Below are positions 17,507 to 26,656 of a stretch of DNA of 64,000 nt, one piece after another. Positions within the stretch are counted from its first letter, which is position 1, and the number at the start of each line of letters is the position of its first letter. A model generated the notes under the pieces. That model did not search any database, was not told where the DNA came from, and saw nothing but the letters and a program-made list of their open reading frames with translations. The position numbers and the translations under genes were made by a program. Source of the DNA: Francisella halioticida (GTDB lineage Bacteria > Pseudomonadota > Gammaproteobacteria > Francisellales > Francisellaceae); assembly GCF_002211785.1 (NCBI RefSeq), contig NZ_CP022132.1, forward strand, positions 1,364,001 to 1,428,000. The letters are read 5' to 3'.

Positions 17507-18496
17507 ATGTCTTATTCAAATAACCCTATTATTCATATTCTTAGCCGCTCAGATTTGTCTGATATTGAGCTTAATCCAGAAGACGTAATTAATATTGTAG
17601 AAAAAGCATATTTAACTTATGCTGATAAAAAGTCGCTATGCCCTACAAAGCTAATGATGGAGCTTCCTAATAAACAAAAAGATGCAGTTTCTTATTCAAT
17701 GCTTGGTTACGATGGTTCTCTAGAACAAGTTGGTTTTAAAACCTCCTATCGTCAAGGTAGCCAAAATGCTGATAAATACTACACAACAATTAGTCTTTAT
17801 GATGATACAACTGGATTACCATTTGCATTTATGGACTGTCATCGTGTTGGTAGCTACCGTACTCCAGCAACAACAGCAATCATTGCTAAATACTGTGCAA
17901 AAGAGAATACTGAATCAGCATTAATGATTGGTACTGGAGCACAAGGAATCAATACAATCCCATACCTTCTAACCGCAGTGCCCTCTCTTAAAACTCTTCG
18001 TTTATTTGGCACGCATCCTGATGGAATTGCTGCTAGTATTGAAGCATTTTCGAAGCACTTCCCAGATCGTGAGATAGAACTTGTAAAAGATGTCCCTGCT
18101 GCTGTTAGTAAATCAGATATTGTTGTTGTAGCCTCAGGACGTGCTGCACACCCTAAGATCGAAACAAATTGGTTAAAGCCTGGAGGACTACTGATTTCTG
18201 TTGCTAGCAAAGGAGTAGCAAATGGTGCATTACAAGATGTGAATTATGTTGTAGCAACTAATAAAATGCAAATGGGTGTTACTGGTAAGCGACTAGCAGG
18301 TTCAAATAATGAAGCAAATATAAATGCTGAATTACCTGATATTATCTCTGGTCACAAACTAGGTAGAAACTCTCAAAATGATAAAGTTTTTGTATTTTCA
18401 AGTGGAATGATAATAACAGATATTCCCGTTGCTAATGCTCTTGCAACTAGAGCAATTTCAGCAGGACGTGGTTCTAAAATTAAATTATGGAGCTAA
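17507..18496 (+). CDS. SbnB-like N-[(2S)-2-amino-2-carboxyethyl]-L-glutamate dehydrogenase (ornithine cyclodeaminase fold)
   Basis: A 329-aa member of the ornithine cyclodeaminase/mu-crystallin family. It has the Rossmann nucleotide-binding segment ALMIGTGAQGIN (about residues 143-154) and the family's N-terminal lysine region (CPTKLMMELP). In S. aureus the homologue SbnB oxidises the SbnA product to L-2,3-diaminopropionate and 2-oxoglutarate. I assign this role, not ornithine cyclodeamination, because SbnA-like and SbnH-like genes follow directly. It begins the operon behind two Fur boxes, with AAGGAG at good distance from ATG 17507. The next gene starts 2 bases after its stop. Substrate is inferred from context. 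Confidence 0.82.
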   Translation: MSYSNNPIIHILSRSDLSDIELNPEDVINIVEKAYLTYADKKSLCPTKLMMELPNKQKDAVSYSMLGYDGSLEQVGFKTSYRQGSQNADKYYTTISLYDDTTGLPFAFMDCHRVGSYRTPATTAIIAKYCAKENTESALMIGTGAQGINTIPYLLTAVPSLKTLRLFGTHPDGIAASIEAFSKHFPDREIELVKDVPAAVSKSDIVVVASGRAAHPKIETNWLKPGGLLISVASKGVANGALQDVNYVVATNKMQMGVTGKRLAGSNNEANINAELPDIISGHKLGRNSQNDKVFVFSSGMIITDIPVANALATRAISAGRGSKIKLWS

Positions 18497-18498
18497 CA

Positions 18499-19821
18499 AT
18501 GAATTTGATGTGCGCTCGACAACAAGACTGGGCTATTAATGTTCAACAAAATACTACATTGCTAAATAGCATTGCTAATGTCACAAATGGTCCTTTTCAT
18601 CTCATTAACCCTAAGAGCTTTGCCAAAAACTTATTAGACTTTCAAGAAGTTCTTCAAAAGCATAATATCCCCGGGCAAGTATACTTTGGCAAGAAGGCAA
18701 ACAAAGCAGGAGCATGGCTAAAAGAAATAGCGGAGCTTAATGGAGCTGTCGATGTTGCTAGTGTTCCAGAATTTGTAGATGCTTTAAGTAATGGTATTCG
18801 TGGGGAAGATATTGGTGTTACTGGTGCTGCTAAAAATAATGAGCTTTTATGGTTGTCTAACCGTCATGGAGCTCTAGTTGCGATTGATGCTTTAGATGAG
18901 CTTGAGAGAGCTATTAGCATTGTCTCTAACTCAAAGGATAAATTAAGAATCTTATTACGAGTACTACCAACAAATAGTCCTAATAGTCGTTTTGGACTTA
19001 ATCGAAAAGATATCATTACAGCACTAGAGCGTTGTAAAGATTTCAAAAATTATATTATTATGGAAGGCTTTTCCTTTCATATAGATGGTTACTTAGTAGA
19101 ATCACGAGTAGAAATGGCATTTACCTTAATTGATTGGTGTATAAAGGCTAGAGAATATGGCTTTTCTAGTTCATCAATATCCATCGGTGGAGGTTTTGCA
19201 TGTAGTTATGTTGAAGAAGCTGACTGGAATAATTTCAAAGCAGCATTAAATCCCGAGCAATTTCATGCAAATAAGGCTTTTAGTCATTTTTATCCTTACT
19301 ATCAGTCCCCTACTGGCGCAGATATGCTTAATACAATATTAGAATCATCAATAGGAGATATAAGTTTAGCAAGTAAACTAATTGATACAAAAATACAACT
19401 TTATCTTGAACCTGGACGAGCTCTTTTAGATGGCGCTGGAATGACGATCTTTCCAGTTCAAGGTTTTAAGAAAAATACAGAATATGGCATTGTAACAGTT
19501 GCAGGACTTAGTATGAGTCTATCTGAACAGTGGAAAAATAGTGAATTTTTACCTAGCCCTATTCTTATACAATGTGGATCACCACGCCCACAAAGCCCAA
19601 TTGATGTTGTTATTGGGGGGTCTAGTTGTATGGAATATGATGTACTAACTTGGCGTAAAATTAAATTTCCTACTGCACCAAAATATGGTGATTTAATTAT
19701 TTACCCTAATACTGCTGGATATCAAATGGATAAAAATGAGAGTGAGTTTCATCAACTACCTCTACCACCAAAGATTGTTATCACTCAACAAAATCAAGAT
19801 TATTTTTGGAGAATAGACTAA
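18499..19821 (+). CDS. SbnH-like PLP-dependent decarboxylase (fold type III)
   Basis: About 440 aa, in the ornithine/diaminopimelate decarboxylase superfamily. Seen are the PLP lysine region VYFGKKANKAGAWLKE near the N-terminus, the SIGGGFACSY phosphate-binding stretch, the LYLEPGRALLDGAG motif and the C-terminal GGSSCMEYDVL with the conserved Cys. SbnH decarboxylates a citryl-diaminopropionate intermediate in staphyloferrin B synthesis; FslC plays a comparable part for rhizoferrin in Francisella. ATG 18499 is preferred over in-frame ATG 18487 because GGAG at 18489-18492 precedes it suitably. The stop overlaps the next start as TAATG. Exact substrate not determinable. Confidence 0.82.
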   Translation: MNLMCARQQDWAINVQQNTTLLNSIANVTNGPFHLINPKSFAKNLLDFQEVLQKHNIPGQVYFGKKANKAGAWLKEIAELNGAVDVASVPEFVDALSNGIRGEDIGVTGAAKNNELLWLSNRHGALVAIDALDELERAISIVSNSKDKLRILLRVLPTNSPNSRFGLNRKDIITALERCKDFKNYIIMEGFSFHIDGYLVESRVEMAFTLIDWCIKAREYGFSSSSISIGGGFACSYVEEADWNNFKAALNPEQFHANKAFSHFYPYYQSPTGADMLNTILESSIGDISLASKLIDTKIQLYLEPGRALLDGAGMTIFPVQGFKKNTEYGIVTVAGLSMSLSEQWKNSEFLPSPILIQCGSPRPQSPIDVVIGGSSCMEYDVLTWRKIKFPTAPKYGDLIIYPNTAGYQMDKNESEFHQLPLPPKIVITQQNQDYFWRID

Positions 19822-20879
19822 TGATTTCTAAATATAAAACTACAGAAAAAAGAATCATAACAGATTTTTCTGAGCTAATAGGAGGAACTCCTCTATTCGA
19901 ACTAGCTCGTACAGGTTCAGGTAGCCGATTATTAGTAAAACTAGAGCAATTTAATCCAACGGGTTCATGTAAAGTCAGAATGGCTCGTGAAATGATTTTA
20001 GCTGCAGAGTATGATGGTAGACTTAAGCCAGGTGGTCATATTGTTGAGCCTACTTCAGGTAACACTGGAACGGGACTTGCTTTTATTGCTATTGAACGTG
20101 GATATAAATATACAGCTATTGTTGATAATCATGCTTCACGTGACAAGCTTCTTGCGATGCAAGCTTTAGGTGCTAATTTAATTTTTGTTGAAAGTGGATC
20201 TGATAAACCAAGTACTGTTAGGCGCCGTCAAGTTGCAGAGGAAATTGTCAAATCTACTGGTGCATTCTGGCCAGATCAGCACTATAATCCTAACAATAGT
20301 AAAGGTTATGCTAATATTGCTAATGAGTTGTTAAGTGATATTGATACCAATATTGATTATTTAATAGGCGCAGTTGGTACTGGTGGTACCTTGTGTGGTA
20401 CTGTTAGAGAATTACGTAACTTAGGCTCTAAAGTAACTAGTATTGGTGTTGAACCAACAGGATCTATCATATTTGGAGGTAAGCCTGGCAAATATTTGCA
20501 AACTGGTGCTGGAGCACCAGAAGGCTTTACTATTGGTTCAAATGTTGATTATTCCTTAATTGATGAAGGCTTAACTGTAACTGATATAGATGCTTTTAAT
20601 ACTGCACGAGTTGTTGCATATCGTAAGGGTATGCTACTTGGTGGTACATCTGGTGCGGCAATATATGTAGCACTTAAGAGATTAATGCTTGTTGAGCCAA
20701 ATAGTACAATAGTAGTATTAGCCTGTGATGCTGGGGAGAAATATTTAGATACTATTTATAATGATAATTGGTTAGAGGAACGTTCTTTATTAAATAAGTC
20801 AATACAGCTATCCATTCAGCAACTTTTTGATGCCTATCAAGATTCTATATTTCTTGCATCTAAAACAATAGCAGTCTAA
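19821..20879 (+). CDS. SbnA-like O-phosphoserine-dependent N-(2-amino-2-carboxyethyl)-L-glutamate synthase
   Basis: About 352 aa of the cysteine synthase/cystathionine beta-synthase fold II PLP family. The PLP Lys lies in FNPTGSCKVRMA, followed by the substrate loop EPTSGNTGTGLAFIA and the phosphate-binding GAVGTGGTLCGT. In S. aureus SbnA couples O-phospho-L-serine with L-glutamate. The neighbouring SbnB-like and SbnH-like genes favour this over cysteine synthesis. ATG 19821 forms TAATG with the preceding stop and has GGAG 9 bases upstream; in-frame ATG 19806 is less likely. The MATE gene follows after 2 bases. Confidence 0.82.
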   Translation: MISKYKTTEKRIITDFSELIGGTPLFELARTGSGSRLLVKLEQFNPTGSCKVRMAREMILAAEYDGRLKPGGHIVEPTSGNTGTGLAFIAIERGYKYTAIVDNHASRDKLLAMQALGANLIFVESGSDKPSTVRRRQVAEEIVKSTGAFWPDQHYNPNNSKGYANIANELLSDIDTNIDYLIGAVGTGGTLCGTVRELRNLGSKVTSIGVEPTGSIIFGGKPGKYLQTGAGAPEGFTIGSNVDYSLIDEGLTVTDIDAFNTARVVAYRKGMLLGGTSGAAIYVALKRLMLVEPNSTIVVLACDAGEKYLDTIYNDNWLEERSLLNKSIQLSIQQLFDAYQDSIFLASKTIAV

Positions 20880-20881
20880 TT

Positions 20882-22249
20882 ATGATATTCCGACAATATA
20901 GAGAAATCATCTCACTTTCAACCCCTATTATTGCTCTTCAATTAGCTCAAGTTGCACTTACAAGTACGGATCTTTTAATGTTAGGATTAATTAGTATCCA
21001 AGCTATTGCAGCTGGCGGACTTGCTTTAATACTATATAACCAAATGAGAACAATGTGCGTAGGTATGGTTACAGGACTTGGTAATCTTATTGCTTCTGCT
21101 GTTGGTAAAGGAGAAACTAGAACTGGTAATAGTAATCTTGATGAATCAGCAATAAAAGAAATACAAAGTCTGATACAGGCAGGTCTTCTATTGGCAACAA
21201 TTACAGGTATTATTGCAATTATATTTATTATTATATTAACTCATTTTCTTGCTTATTTTGGACAGAGTGAGATTATTACTGCTTTAGCTAAATCAATAAT
21301 GCTAGCATTAGCACCAGGCCTTTTACCTATGCTATGGCTTAATGTTTTAAGACAGTTTGCGGTTGGTATGCGTCGTGCTGGATCTTTACTATTAGTTACC
21401 TTAGTTTCCGTTGCTATTAATGCCTTCTTAGATTTAATTTTTATTTATGGCTGGTTTGGATTACCTCATCTTGGAATTGTTGGTATTGGTTTAGCAACTA
21501 CAATAGTTAATTTTTGTATATTTTTTATTTATCTAAGAACTGTAATGCGTGATCAAATTCTCAATAAACTTATTTCCTTAAATCTTTGGAAAACTAAATG
21601 GGAAATAATTATACATCTTACTAAGATGGGATTTCCAATCTCATTAACTTATGGTTCAGAGGCTGCAATTACTTCCATAGCGACTATTATGATGGGCACT
21701 TTTGGACCGATCGCACTAGCTGCTTCAAATATTGTTAATCAGTTAGCATATATCGTCTATCAGCTTAATATTGGGTTGTCACATAGCACTTCTATTTTAG
21801 TAAGCCGCGCTATAGGAAAAAATCAAGCAAATAAAATTGGCGTAATTGCTCTACGTAGTTTTACTATTAGCTTTACCATCATGACCATTATTGCTGCTTT
21901 TTATATTATTTTTCCATATATTATATTGTTACCATTTCTTGGAGACAAAGCTGATCCTACTGTTCTTACATTAGCAACAAGCCTTCTGTGGTTTGCAATT
22001 GCACACCAATATTTCAAAGGTGCTCAAAATATACTTATTGGTTTATTACGAGGTCTTGGTAAAACTAGAGTTGGCTTTACTACCACTACTATTGGCTATT
22101 GGATAGTCGGTATTCCAGCAATGGGAATTTTTGGTTATTGGTTATTCTGGAAAAGTTACGGAATCTGGTTTGGTCTATGTATTGGTTTTGCAGTCACAAG
22201 TATGTTACTAGCTTGGTGTTTTTTAAAATTATTAAAATCCAGAGATTAA
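20882..22249 (+). CDS. MATE-family efflux transporter
   Basis: A 455-aa inner-membrane antiporter with about 12 hydrophobic segments in two similar halves. Family motifs include the N-terminal STPIIALQLAQVALTSTDLL, with the Asp of helix 1, and a matching segment in the second half (GFPISLTYGSEAAITSIATI). MATE proteins export organic compounds using Na+ or H+ gradients. Sitting 2 bases behind the SbnA-like gene in a Fur-controlled operon, it is a good candidate exporter for the product; staphyloferrin B uses an MFS protein (SbnD) instead. Intact. Confidence 0.87.
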   Translation: MIFRQYREIISLSTPIIALQLAQVALTSTDLLMLGLISIQAIAAGGLALILYNQMRTMCVGMVTGLGNLIASAVGKGETRTGNSNLDESAIKEIQSLIQAGLLLATITGIIAIIFIIILTHFLAYFGQSEIITALAKSIMLALAPGLLPMLWLNVLRQFAVGMRRAGSLLLVTLVSVAINAFLDLIFIYGWFGLPHLGIVGIGLATTIVNFCIFFIYLRTVMRDQILNKLISLNLWKTKWEIIIHLTKMGFPISLTYGSEAAITSIATIMMGTFGPIALAASNIVNQLAYIVYQLNIGLSHSTSILVSRAIGKNQANKIGVIALRSFTISFTIMTIIAAFYIIFPYIILLPFLGDKADPTVLTLATSLLWFAIAHQYFKGAQNILIGLLRGLGKTRVGFTTTTIGYWIVGIPAMGIFGYWLFWKSYGIWFGLCIGFAVTSMLLAWCFLKLLKSRD

Positions 22250-22278
22250 ATTAAATAATATATTTTTTAGGGTTTACA

Positions 22279-22782
22279 ATGAAATATAATTTTTGGGTTA
22301 GGCAAGCTCACAAGGCTTTAGGATTTTTTATAATTATACAGTTTCCTTTTGGGATAGCTACATATTATAAGCTCTTGCCTGATTGGTTGGTAGATTTGCA
22401 TAGATCTTTTGGCTATGTAGCATTGATTCTTGTTGTGTTTTTAATCACCATAAGATTTATTAAACCAAATGTTCCTTATAATCCAAAATTATCAATACTA
22501 AACTATATACTTGCTAAAATGGTTCATATTGGATTGTATATAAGTATATTAGGCATGTCTTTGACTGGTATTATAGCATCTATATTTTCTGCACATGAAA
22601 GAAAAATATTTTATTTAATACCAGTTCCTCAAATCCCTAACCATACTAATTTATCAAGCTATATTTTTAGTTTTCATATATTCTTTGCATATATGTTAGG
22701 TATATGTTTTGTTTTACATATACTAGCTGTCTTGTATCATAAAATTCTTTTGAAAGATAATGTTTTATCTAGAATGAGGTAA
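22279..22782 (+). CDS. Cytochrome b561 family protein
   Basis: A 167-aa membrane protein with four predicted helices. It has His residues at the helix positions expected for haem b: RQAHKALGFF in helix 1, DLHRSFGYVA in helix 2, KMVHIGLYIS in helix 3 and SFHIFFAYM plus VLHILAV in helix 4. The family (YodB/CybB) transfers electrons across the inner membrane. It lies 29 bases behind the MATE gene and is probably in the same iron-regulated unit. A role in ferric-siderophore reduction is only a suggestion. Confidence 0.85.
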   Translation: MKYNFWVRQAHKALGFFIIIQFPFGIATYYKLLPDWLVDLHRSFGYVALILVVFLITIRFIKPNVPYNPKLSILNYILAKMVHIGLYISILGMSLTGIIASIFSAHERKIFYLIPVPQIPNHTNLSSYIFSFHIFFAYMLGICFVLHILAVLYHKILLKDNVLSRMR

Positions 22783-22847
22783 TGGCTAGCTAATTAAATT
22801 TTATTAAAAAATTAAATAAATGATTAAAATAATAAAAGGAAAGTTCT

Positions 22848-22949
22848 ATGGCTTTAATTGTAGTAAATTATTATTCTATAAAGATTAGTAGTGATAGATT
22901 TATAATTTTTTTTAGAATCTGGGAGATTATAAAATATGCTAACATTTAG
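22848..22949 (+). CDS. Possible 33-aa small protein
   Basis: ATG 22848 follows AAAAGGAAAG at good ribosome-binding distance. The frame reads MALIVVNYYSIKISSDRFII and ends at TAG 22947, overlapping the start of the next gene by 14 bases. No homology is recognised. It may be a leader peptide that couples translation to the ParB/SerK-like gene, or a chance frame. Confidence 0.3.
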   Translation: MALIVVNYYSIKISSDRFIIFFRIWEIIKYANI

Positions 22950-23331
22950 TCTTATAAAAATATCTGAATTGATTCCATCAGAACAGATATCTGAAGAGTA
23001 TGCTGATAATCTATGTGAGGAAATATCAAAAAGTAAAGTCTGGAAATTTCCAATACTAATTGATATCAACACAAATATAATACTAGATGGGCACCATAGA
23101 TTTGCCGTTGCTAAAAAACTTCGATTTAAATATATACCATGTATACTAGTCGAGTTTAACTCGTCTATCATATCAGTAACTTCATGGAGAACTGGTAAAG
23201 AATTTTGTAAAAATAAAATCTTAAACAATGCTCTTTCAGGCAATCTTTTTGAATACAAAACTACAAAAAATACTTTACATGCTAATGTAGGTCTTAGAAG
23301 TGAAATATCTTTGGATATACTTCAGATATAA
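22936..23331 (+). CDS. ParB/SerK-like domain protein (SbnI-like candidate serine kinase)
   Basis: 131 aa, essentially one ParB/sulfiredoxin-fold domain. The N-terminal LIKISELIPSEQISEEYADN provides a conserved Glu region. ILDGHHRFAVAKKL (about residues 49-62) is the phosphate-binding DGHHR motif, and a TSWRTGKEF segment lies near residue 80. In S. aureus SbnI and archaeal SerK the same fold phosphorylates free L-serine to O-phosphoserine, the substrate of SbnA. Position in the same gene run supports that role. S. aureus SbnI is about twice as long and also acts as a haem-responsive regulator; this protein lacks that extra domain. Function inferred, not proven. Confidence 0.72.
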   Translation: MLTFSLIKISELIPSEQISEEYADNLCEEISKSKVWKFPILIDINTNIILDGHHRFAVAKKLRFKYIPCILVEFNSSIISVTSWRTGKEFCKNKILNNALSGNLFEYKTTKNTLHANVGLRSEISLDILQI

Positions 23332-23574
23332 AATAAATTTGTAGTATTAGCTATACATCGTTATCTTTACTAAATAAAAGTACTCGCTAAGTATATAAAT
23401 GTTGAAGAATACTATAGGTTTTATAAAGAATCTAGAAGTACATTTATTAAATTTATAGCTTATTATTAATTAAATTAGTCTAGATATAGTATAGTTCTAA
23501 CCTTGCAAGAAACTAAGTTATTTATTTTGATAAAAAAATAAAATATAGTAAGTAGAAAACTATGTAATTACTTA

Positions 23575-24750
23575 TTAGAAAGTCTTTGATCCGAAAAATT
23601 CAAAATTAATATTTTCATTATTTACACCATTTTTTAGTAAACCACCTTGTGTAGAAAGCATAAAATCTGTAGGTCCACAAAAGAAATATTGAGTATTAAA
23701 AGCTTCATTTCCTAAGTAATTATTAACTATATCTAGGTTCACTACCCCTAATTTAGCCTCATCTTTTTCAATATTTTCATAAAAAAATATAGTTTCTAAC
23801 CTAGAGTTTTCTTCTGTTAATTTTTTTAATAAATCTACGAACGGATGCTCTAACTTACTTTTTTTACCACAAATAAAAACAATCTTTCTCGTATTGTTTG
23901 TTTTTAATTCAGATAAAAGCATACTTATAAGAGGAGTTATTCCAATACCTGCAGATATAAAAACTAGGGACTCATCTGATTTTTGCTCTAGATCTAAGAA
24001 GAATTCTCCTGATGGTGATGCAACTTCAATAGTGTCTCCAACATTTATATTATTAAATAAGTGTTGAGATATATTACCCTTTTGTTCTTTTTTTACTGTT
24101 ATTCTTAGGTAGTCTTCATTAGTAGCTGATGAGATACTATAGTTTCTCATCGTTGTAGTATTTTCATATGGAAGTCTTACAGTTATATATTGACCTGGCT
24201 TAAAGTTGAATTTATCAATAGAATCATTCTTAAGATAAAATGAATATGTATTTATACTTTCTTTTTCTTTTTTTACAACATTAAACTCTTTAAAGTCATT
24301 CCAGCCATACTGCTCCAATTTCTCACGATAAATATTATTTTCTCGACTAACTAATACTTCTGCTAATAAATTATATGCTTTTTTCCAAGCTATAATAACA
24401 TCATCACTATCAGATAAATTTAACATTTCTTTAATAGACTCTATGAGATTAGTTCCAACAATAGGATAATGTTCAGGCTTTATTTGTAAAGAAACATGTT
24501 TCTGAGCTATTAATTCAACTGCTTGACTAAGCCCATCTAAATTATCAATATTTCTAGCATAAGCTAAAATAGCAGCAGCTAATGCTTCAGACTGATTAGA
24601 GTTTTTTTGTCGCGATATATTAAAAAATTTCTTAACTTCTGGATTATGCTGAAACATTCTACTATAAAAATGTTTTGTTAATGCTACTCCATTTTCTTCT
24701 AATATAGGAATAGTTGCTTTTATTGTATCTATGTTTTTTTGGCTTAGCAT
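23575..24750 (-). CDS. hmp: Flavohaemoglobin (nitric oxide dioxygenase)
   Basis: A 391-aa cytoplasmic enzyme oxidising NO to nitrate. The N-terminal globin (about 1-145) contains the proximal His region (LQIKPEHYPIVG) and the B10 Tyr region (FYSRMFQHNPEVKKFF). The FAD domain has MRNYSISSA (RxYS) and the NAD domain has ISAGIGITPLISML. It is complete and divergent from an NsrR-type regulator across a 112-base gap that holds an NsrR operator, so it should be induced by NO. Confidence 0.95.
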   Translation of the reverse strand: MLSQKNIDTIKATIPILEENGVALTKHFYSRMFQHNPEVKKFFNISRQKNSNQSEALAAAILAYARNIDNLDGLSQAVELIAQKHVSLQIKPEHYPIVGTNLIESIKEMLNLSDSDDVIIAWKKAYNLLAEVLVSRENNIYREKLEQYGWNDFKEFNVVKKEKESINTYSFYLKNDSIDKFNFKPGQYITVRLPYENTTTMRNYSISSATNEDYLRITVKKEQKGNISQHLFNNINVGDTIEVASPSGEFFLDLEQKSDESLVFISAGIGITPLISMLLSELKTNNTRKIVFICGKKSKLEHPFVDLLKKLTEENSRLETIFFYENIEKDEAKLGVVNLDIVNNYLGNEAFNTQYFFCGPTDFMLSTQGGLLKNGVNNENINFEFFGSKTF

Positions 24751-24781
24751 ATAACTTACTCTTAAATTAAACTTAAAATAT

Positions 24782-24804
24782 AATATGTATTATAAATGCA
24801 TATT
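24782..24804. promoter_or_regulatory. NsrR operator between hmp and nsrR
   Basis: AATATGTATTA-T-AAATGCATATT is an 11-1-11 inverted repeat. The second half inverted reads AATATGCATTT, close to the NsrR half-site AAGATGCATTT. It lies 31 bases upstream of the hmp start and 58 bases upstream of nsrR, fitting control of both. Confidence 0.8.
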
Positions 24805-24862
24805 ATATTTCATGCAAATTTATTTTATACTTCCCCAAAATATCTTTAAAAAAATCTAATAT

Positions 24863-25276
24863 ATGAATCTAACGTCATTTACTGACTATTCACTAAGAAT
24901 CCTAATAATTCTAGGATCGAATCCATCACAAAAATATAAAACAAAAGATTTAGTAAATATATTAGATATAAAACTTAATCATGCTACAAAAATTATAAAT
25001 AACTTATCTAATTTAAACTATATAAATTCATATAAAGGTAGATTTGGTGGAATATCAATATCTCCAGATACTAATGATATCAAACTATCTGATATTATTA
25101 GAAACCTAGAACCTATGAATATAGTTGAATGCTTTAATAAAGATAAACCTTCAAACTGTCCTTTAATACCAAGCTGTAAGCTCAAAATTGTACTAAATGA
25201 AGCTACCAATGATTTTATGTCAAGGCTTGGCAACTATAAATTTTTAGACATTTGCACAATTAAAAGAAATATTTAA
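24863..25276 (+). CDS. nsrR: Rrf2-family nitric-oxide-sensing repressor NsrR
   Basis: 137 aa with an N-terminal winged helix (SFTDYSLRILIILGSN, then KTKDLVNILDIKLNHATKII). A C-terminal three-Cys cluster, CFNKDKPSNCPLIPSC (C-x8-C-x5-C), would ligate an Fe-S cluster; NsrR proteins have similar spacing. The hmp gene next door and the operator between them identify it as NsrR, not another Rrf2 member such as IscR. Start ATG 24863. Intact. Confidence 0.88.
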   Translation: MNLTSFTDYSLRILIILGSNPSQKYKTKDLVNILDIKLNHATKIINNLSNLNYINSYKGRFGGISISPDTNDIKLSDIIRNLEPMNIVECFNKDKPSNCPLIPSCKLKIVLNEATNDFMSRLGNYKFLDICTIKRNI

Positions 25277-25325
25277 ATTAACAAAATTATTTATAATTTT
25301 TCGTAAACTTATTAAATCAACTATA

Positions 25326-26630
25326 TTAATTAGTATGTTTATAAAAGAATTTTTTAGCTAGATCAATAGTTTTTTGAATATCATCATCACAATGTACTAT
25401 GGAAATAAACCCTGCTTCATAAGCTGAAGGAGCTAAGTGCACTCCATTTTCCAACATATATGCAAAAAATTTATTAAACATATTAAGATTTGTTTTACCT
25501 AAATCTATAAAAGTATTTACCTCAACTTTTTCATTACAAAAGAATAGTCCAAACATTCCTCCTAGATATTTAGCATGGAAAGAAAAATCATATAATTTTG
25601 CTGCTTCATTTAAACCATTTATTAATTTTTGAGCTTTAGATTCAAGTTTATTATAAAAATCATCTTGTGATATTTTTTCTAAAGTTTTTAATCCTGCTAC
25701 CATTGCAAGAGGATTCCCTGATAAAGTTCCTGCTTGGTAAACTGATCCAGCTGGTGATATCATTTGCATTATATCTTTGCAACCACCAAAAGCCCCTACT
25801 GGCATGCCACCACCAATAATTTTACCTAAAGTTGTAATATCTGGCTTAATATTGTATATACTTTGTGCTCCACCTAACGCTACTCTAAAGCCAGTCATAA
25901 CTTCATCAAAAATAAGTAAAGCATTATTTTGATCACACAACTCTCTAAGCTTAGCTAAGAAATCATCTTTTGGGAATATCATATTCATATTTCCAGCTAT
26001 AGGCTCTACTATAATACAAGCTATTTCATCTGTATACTTTTCAAAAAGTGCCTTAATAGAGTCAATATCATTAAAATCAGCTATTAATGTATCTTTGACA
26101 ACATCTTCAGGAACACCAGGTGAATTTGGTTGACCTAGAGATAATGCTCCAGATCCAGCAGCTACTAAAAACTCATCTGCGTGGCCATGATAGCAGCCTT
26201 CAAACTTAATTATTTTATTTTTATTAGTATAAGCTCTAGCCAGTCTAATAGCACTCATAGTAGCTTCAGTACCTGAATTAACAAAACGAATTTGTTCAAT
26301 ATTTGGCATAAGCTCAGTTATTTTTTTAGCTAATTCTATTTCTTGTTTACATGGGGCACCGTAGCTTAAACCATTTTGTAACTGGCATTGCATAGCTTTT
26401 AAAACATCATCATCACCATGCCCTAGAATCATTGGTCCCCAAGATCCTATATAGTCTATATATCTATGCCAATCTTCATCATAGATATAGGCACCTTTAG
26501 CTGATCTAATAAATATTGGAAAATCTTGCCCCACACTTTTAAAGGCTCGGACAGGAGAATTCACACCTCCTGGAATATATTGTTGCGCTTGTATAAATAA
26601 ACTTTCTGATTCTTGTATTTTGTTATCCAT
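25326..26630 (-). CDS. hemL: Glutamate-1-semialdehyde 2,1-aminomutase
   Basis: A 434-aa PLP enzyme making 5-aminolevulinate from glutamate-1-semialdehyde in the C5 haem pathway. Seen are [15 protein letters not shown] near the start, [14 protein letters not shown], the catalytic Asp segment [13 protein letters not shown] and the PLP-lysine motif [18 protein letters not shown]. Full length and intact. It lies 26 bases downstream of the peptide transporter on the same strand. Confidence 0.96.
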   Translation of the reverse strand: MDNKIQESESLFIQAQQYIPGGVNSPVRAFKSVGQDFPIFIRSAKGAYIYDEDWHRYIDYIGSWGPMILGHGDDDVLKAMQCQLQNGLSYGAPCKQEIELAKKITELMPNIEQIRFVNSGTEATMSAIRLARAYTNKNKIIKFEGCYHGHADEFLVAAGSGALSLGQPNSPGVPEDVVKDTLIADFNDIDSIKALFEKYTDEIACIIVEPIAGNMNMIFPKDDFLAKLRELCDQNNALLIFDEVMTGFRVALGGAQSIYNIKPDITTLGKIIGGGMPVGAFGGCKDIMQMISPAGSVYQAGTLSGNPLAMVAGLKTLEKISQDDFYNKLESKAQKLINGLNEAAKLYDFSFHAKYLGGMFGLFFCNEKVEVNTFIDLGKTNLNMFNKFFAYMLENGVHLAPSAYEAGFISIVHCDDDIQKTIDLAKKFFYKHTN

Positions 26631-26656
26631 TTTTTTATCCCAATATTAGGTTTATA

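Noticed and set aside
19821..20879. SbnA-like gene as plain cysteine synthase
   Set aside because: The fold is the same, but the flanking SbnB-like and SbnH-like genes and Fur control favour the diaminopropionate role; the alternative is kept as a refutation test.
23332..23574. Short open patch after the SerK-like gene (KVLAKYINVEEYYRFYKESR)
   Set aside because: About 30 codons, no start codon or ribosome site, no recognisable family.
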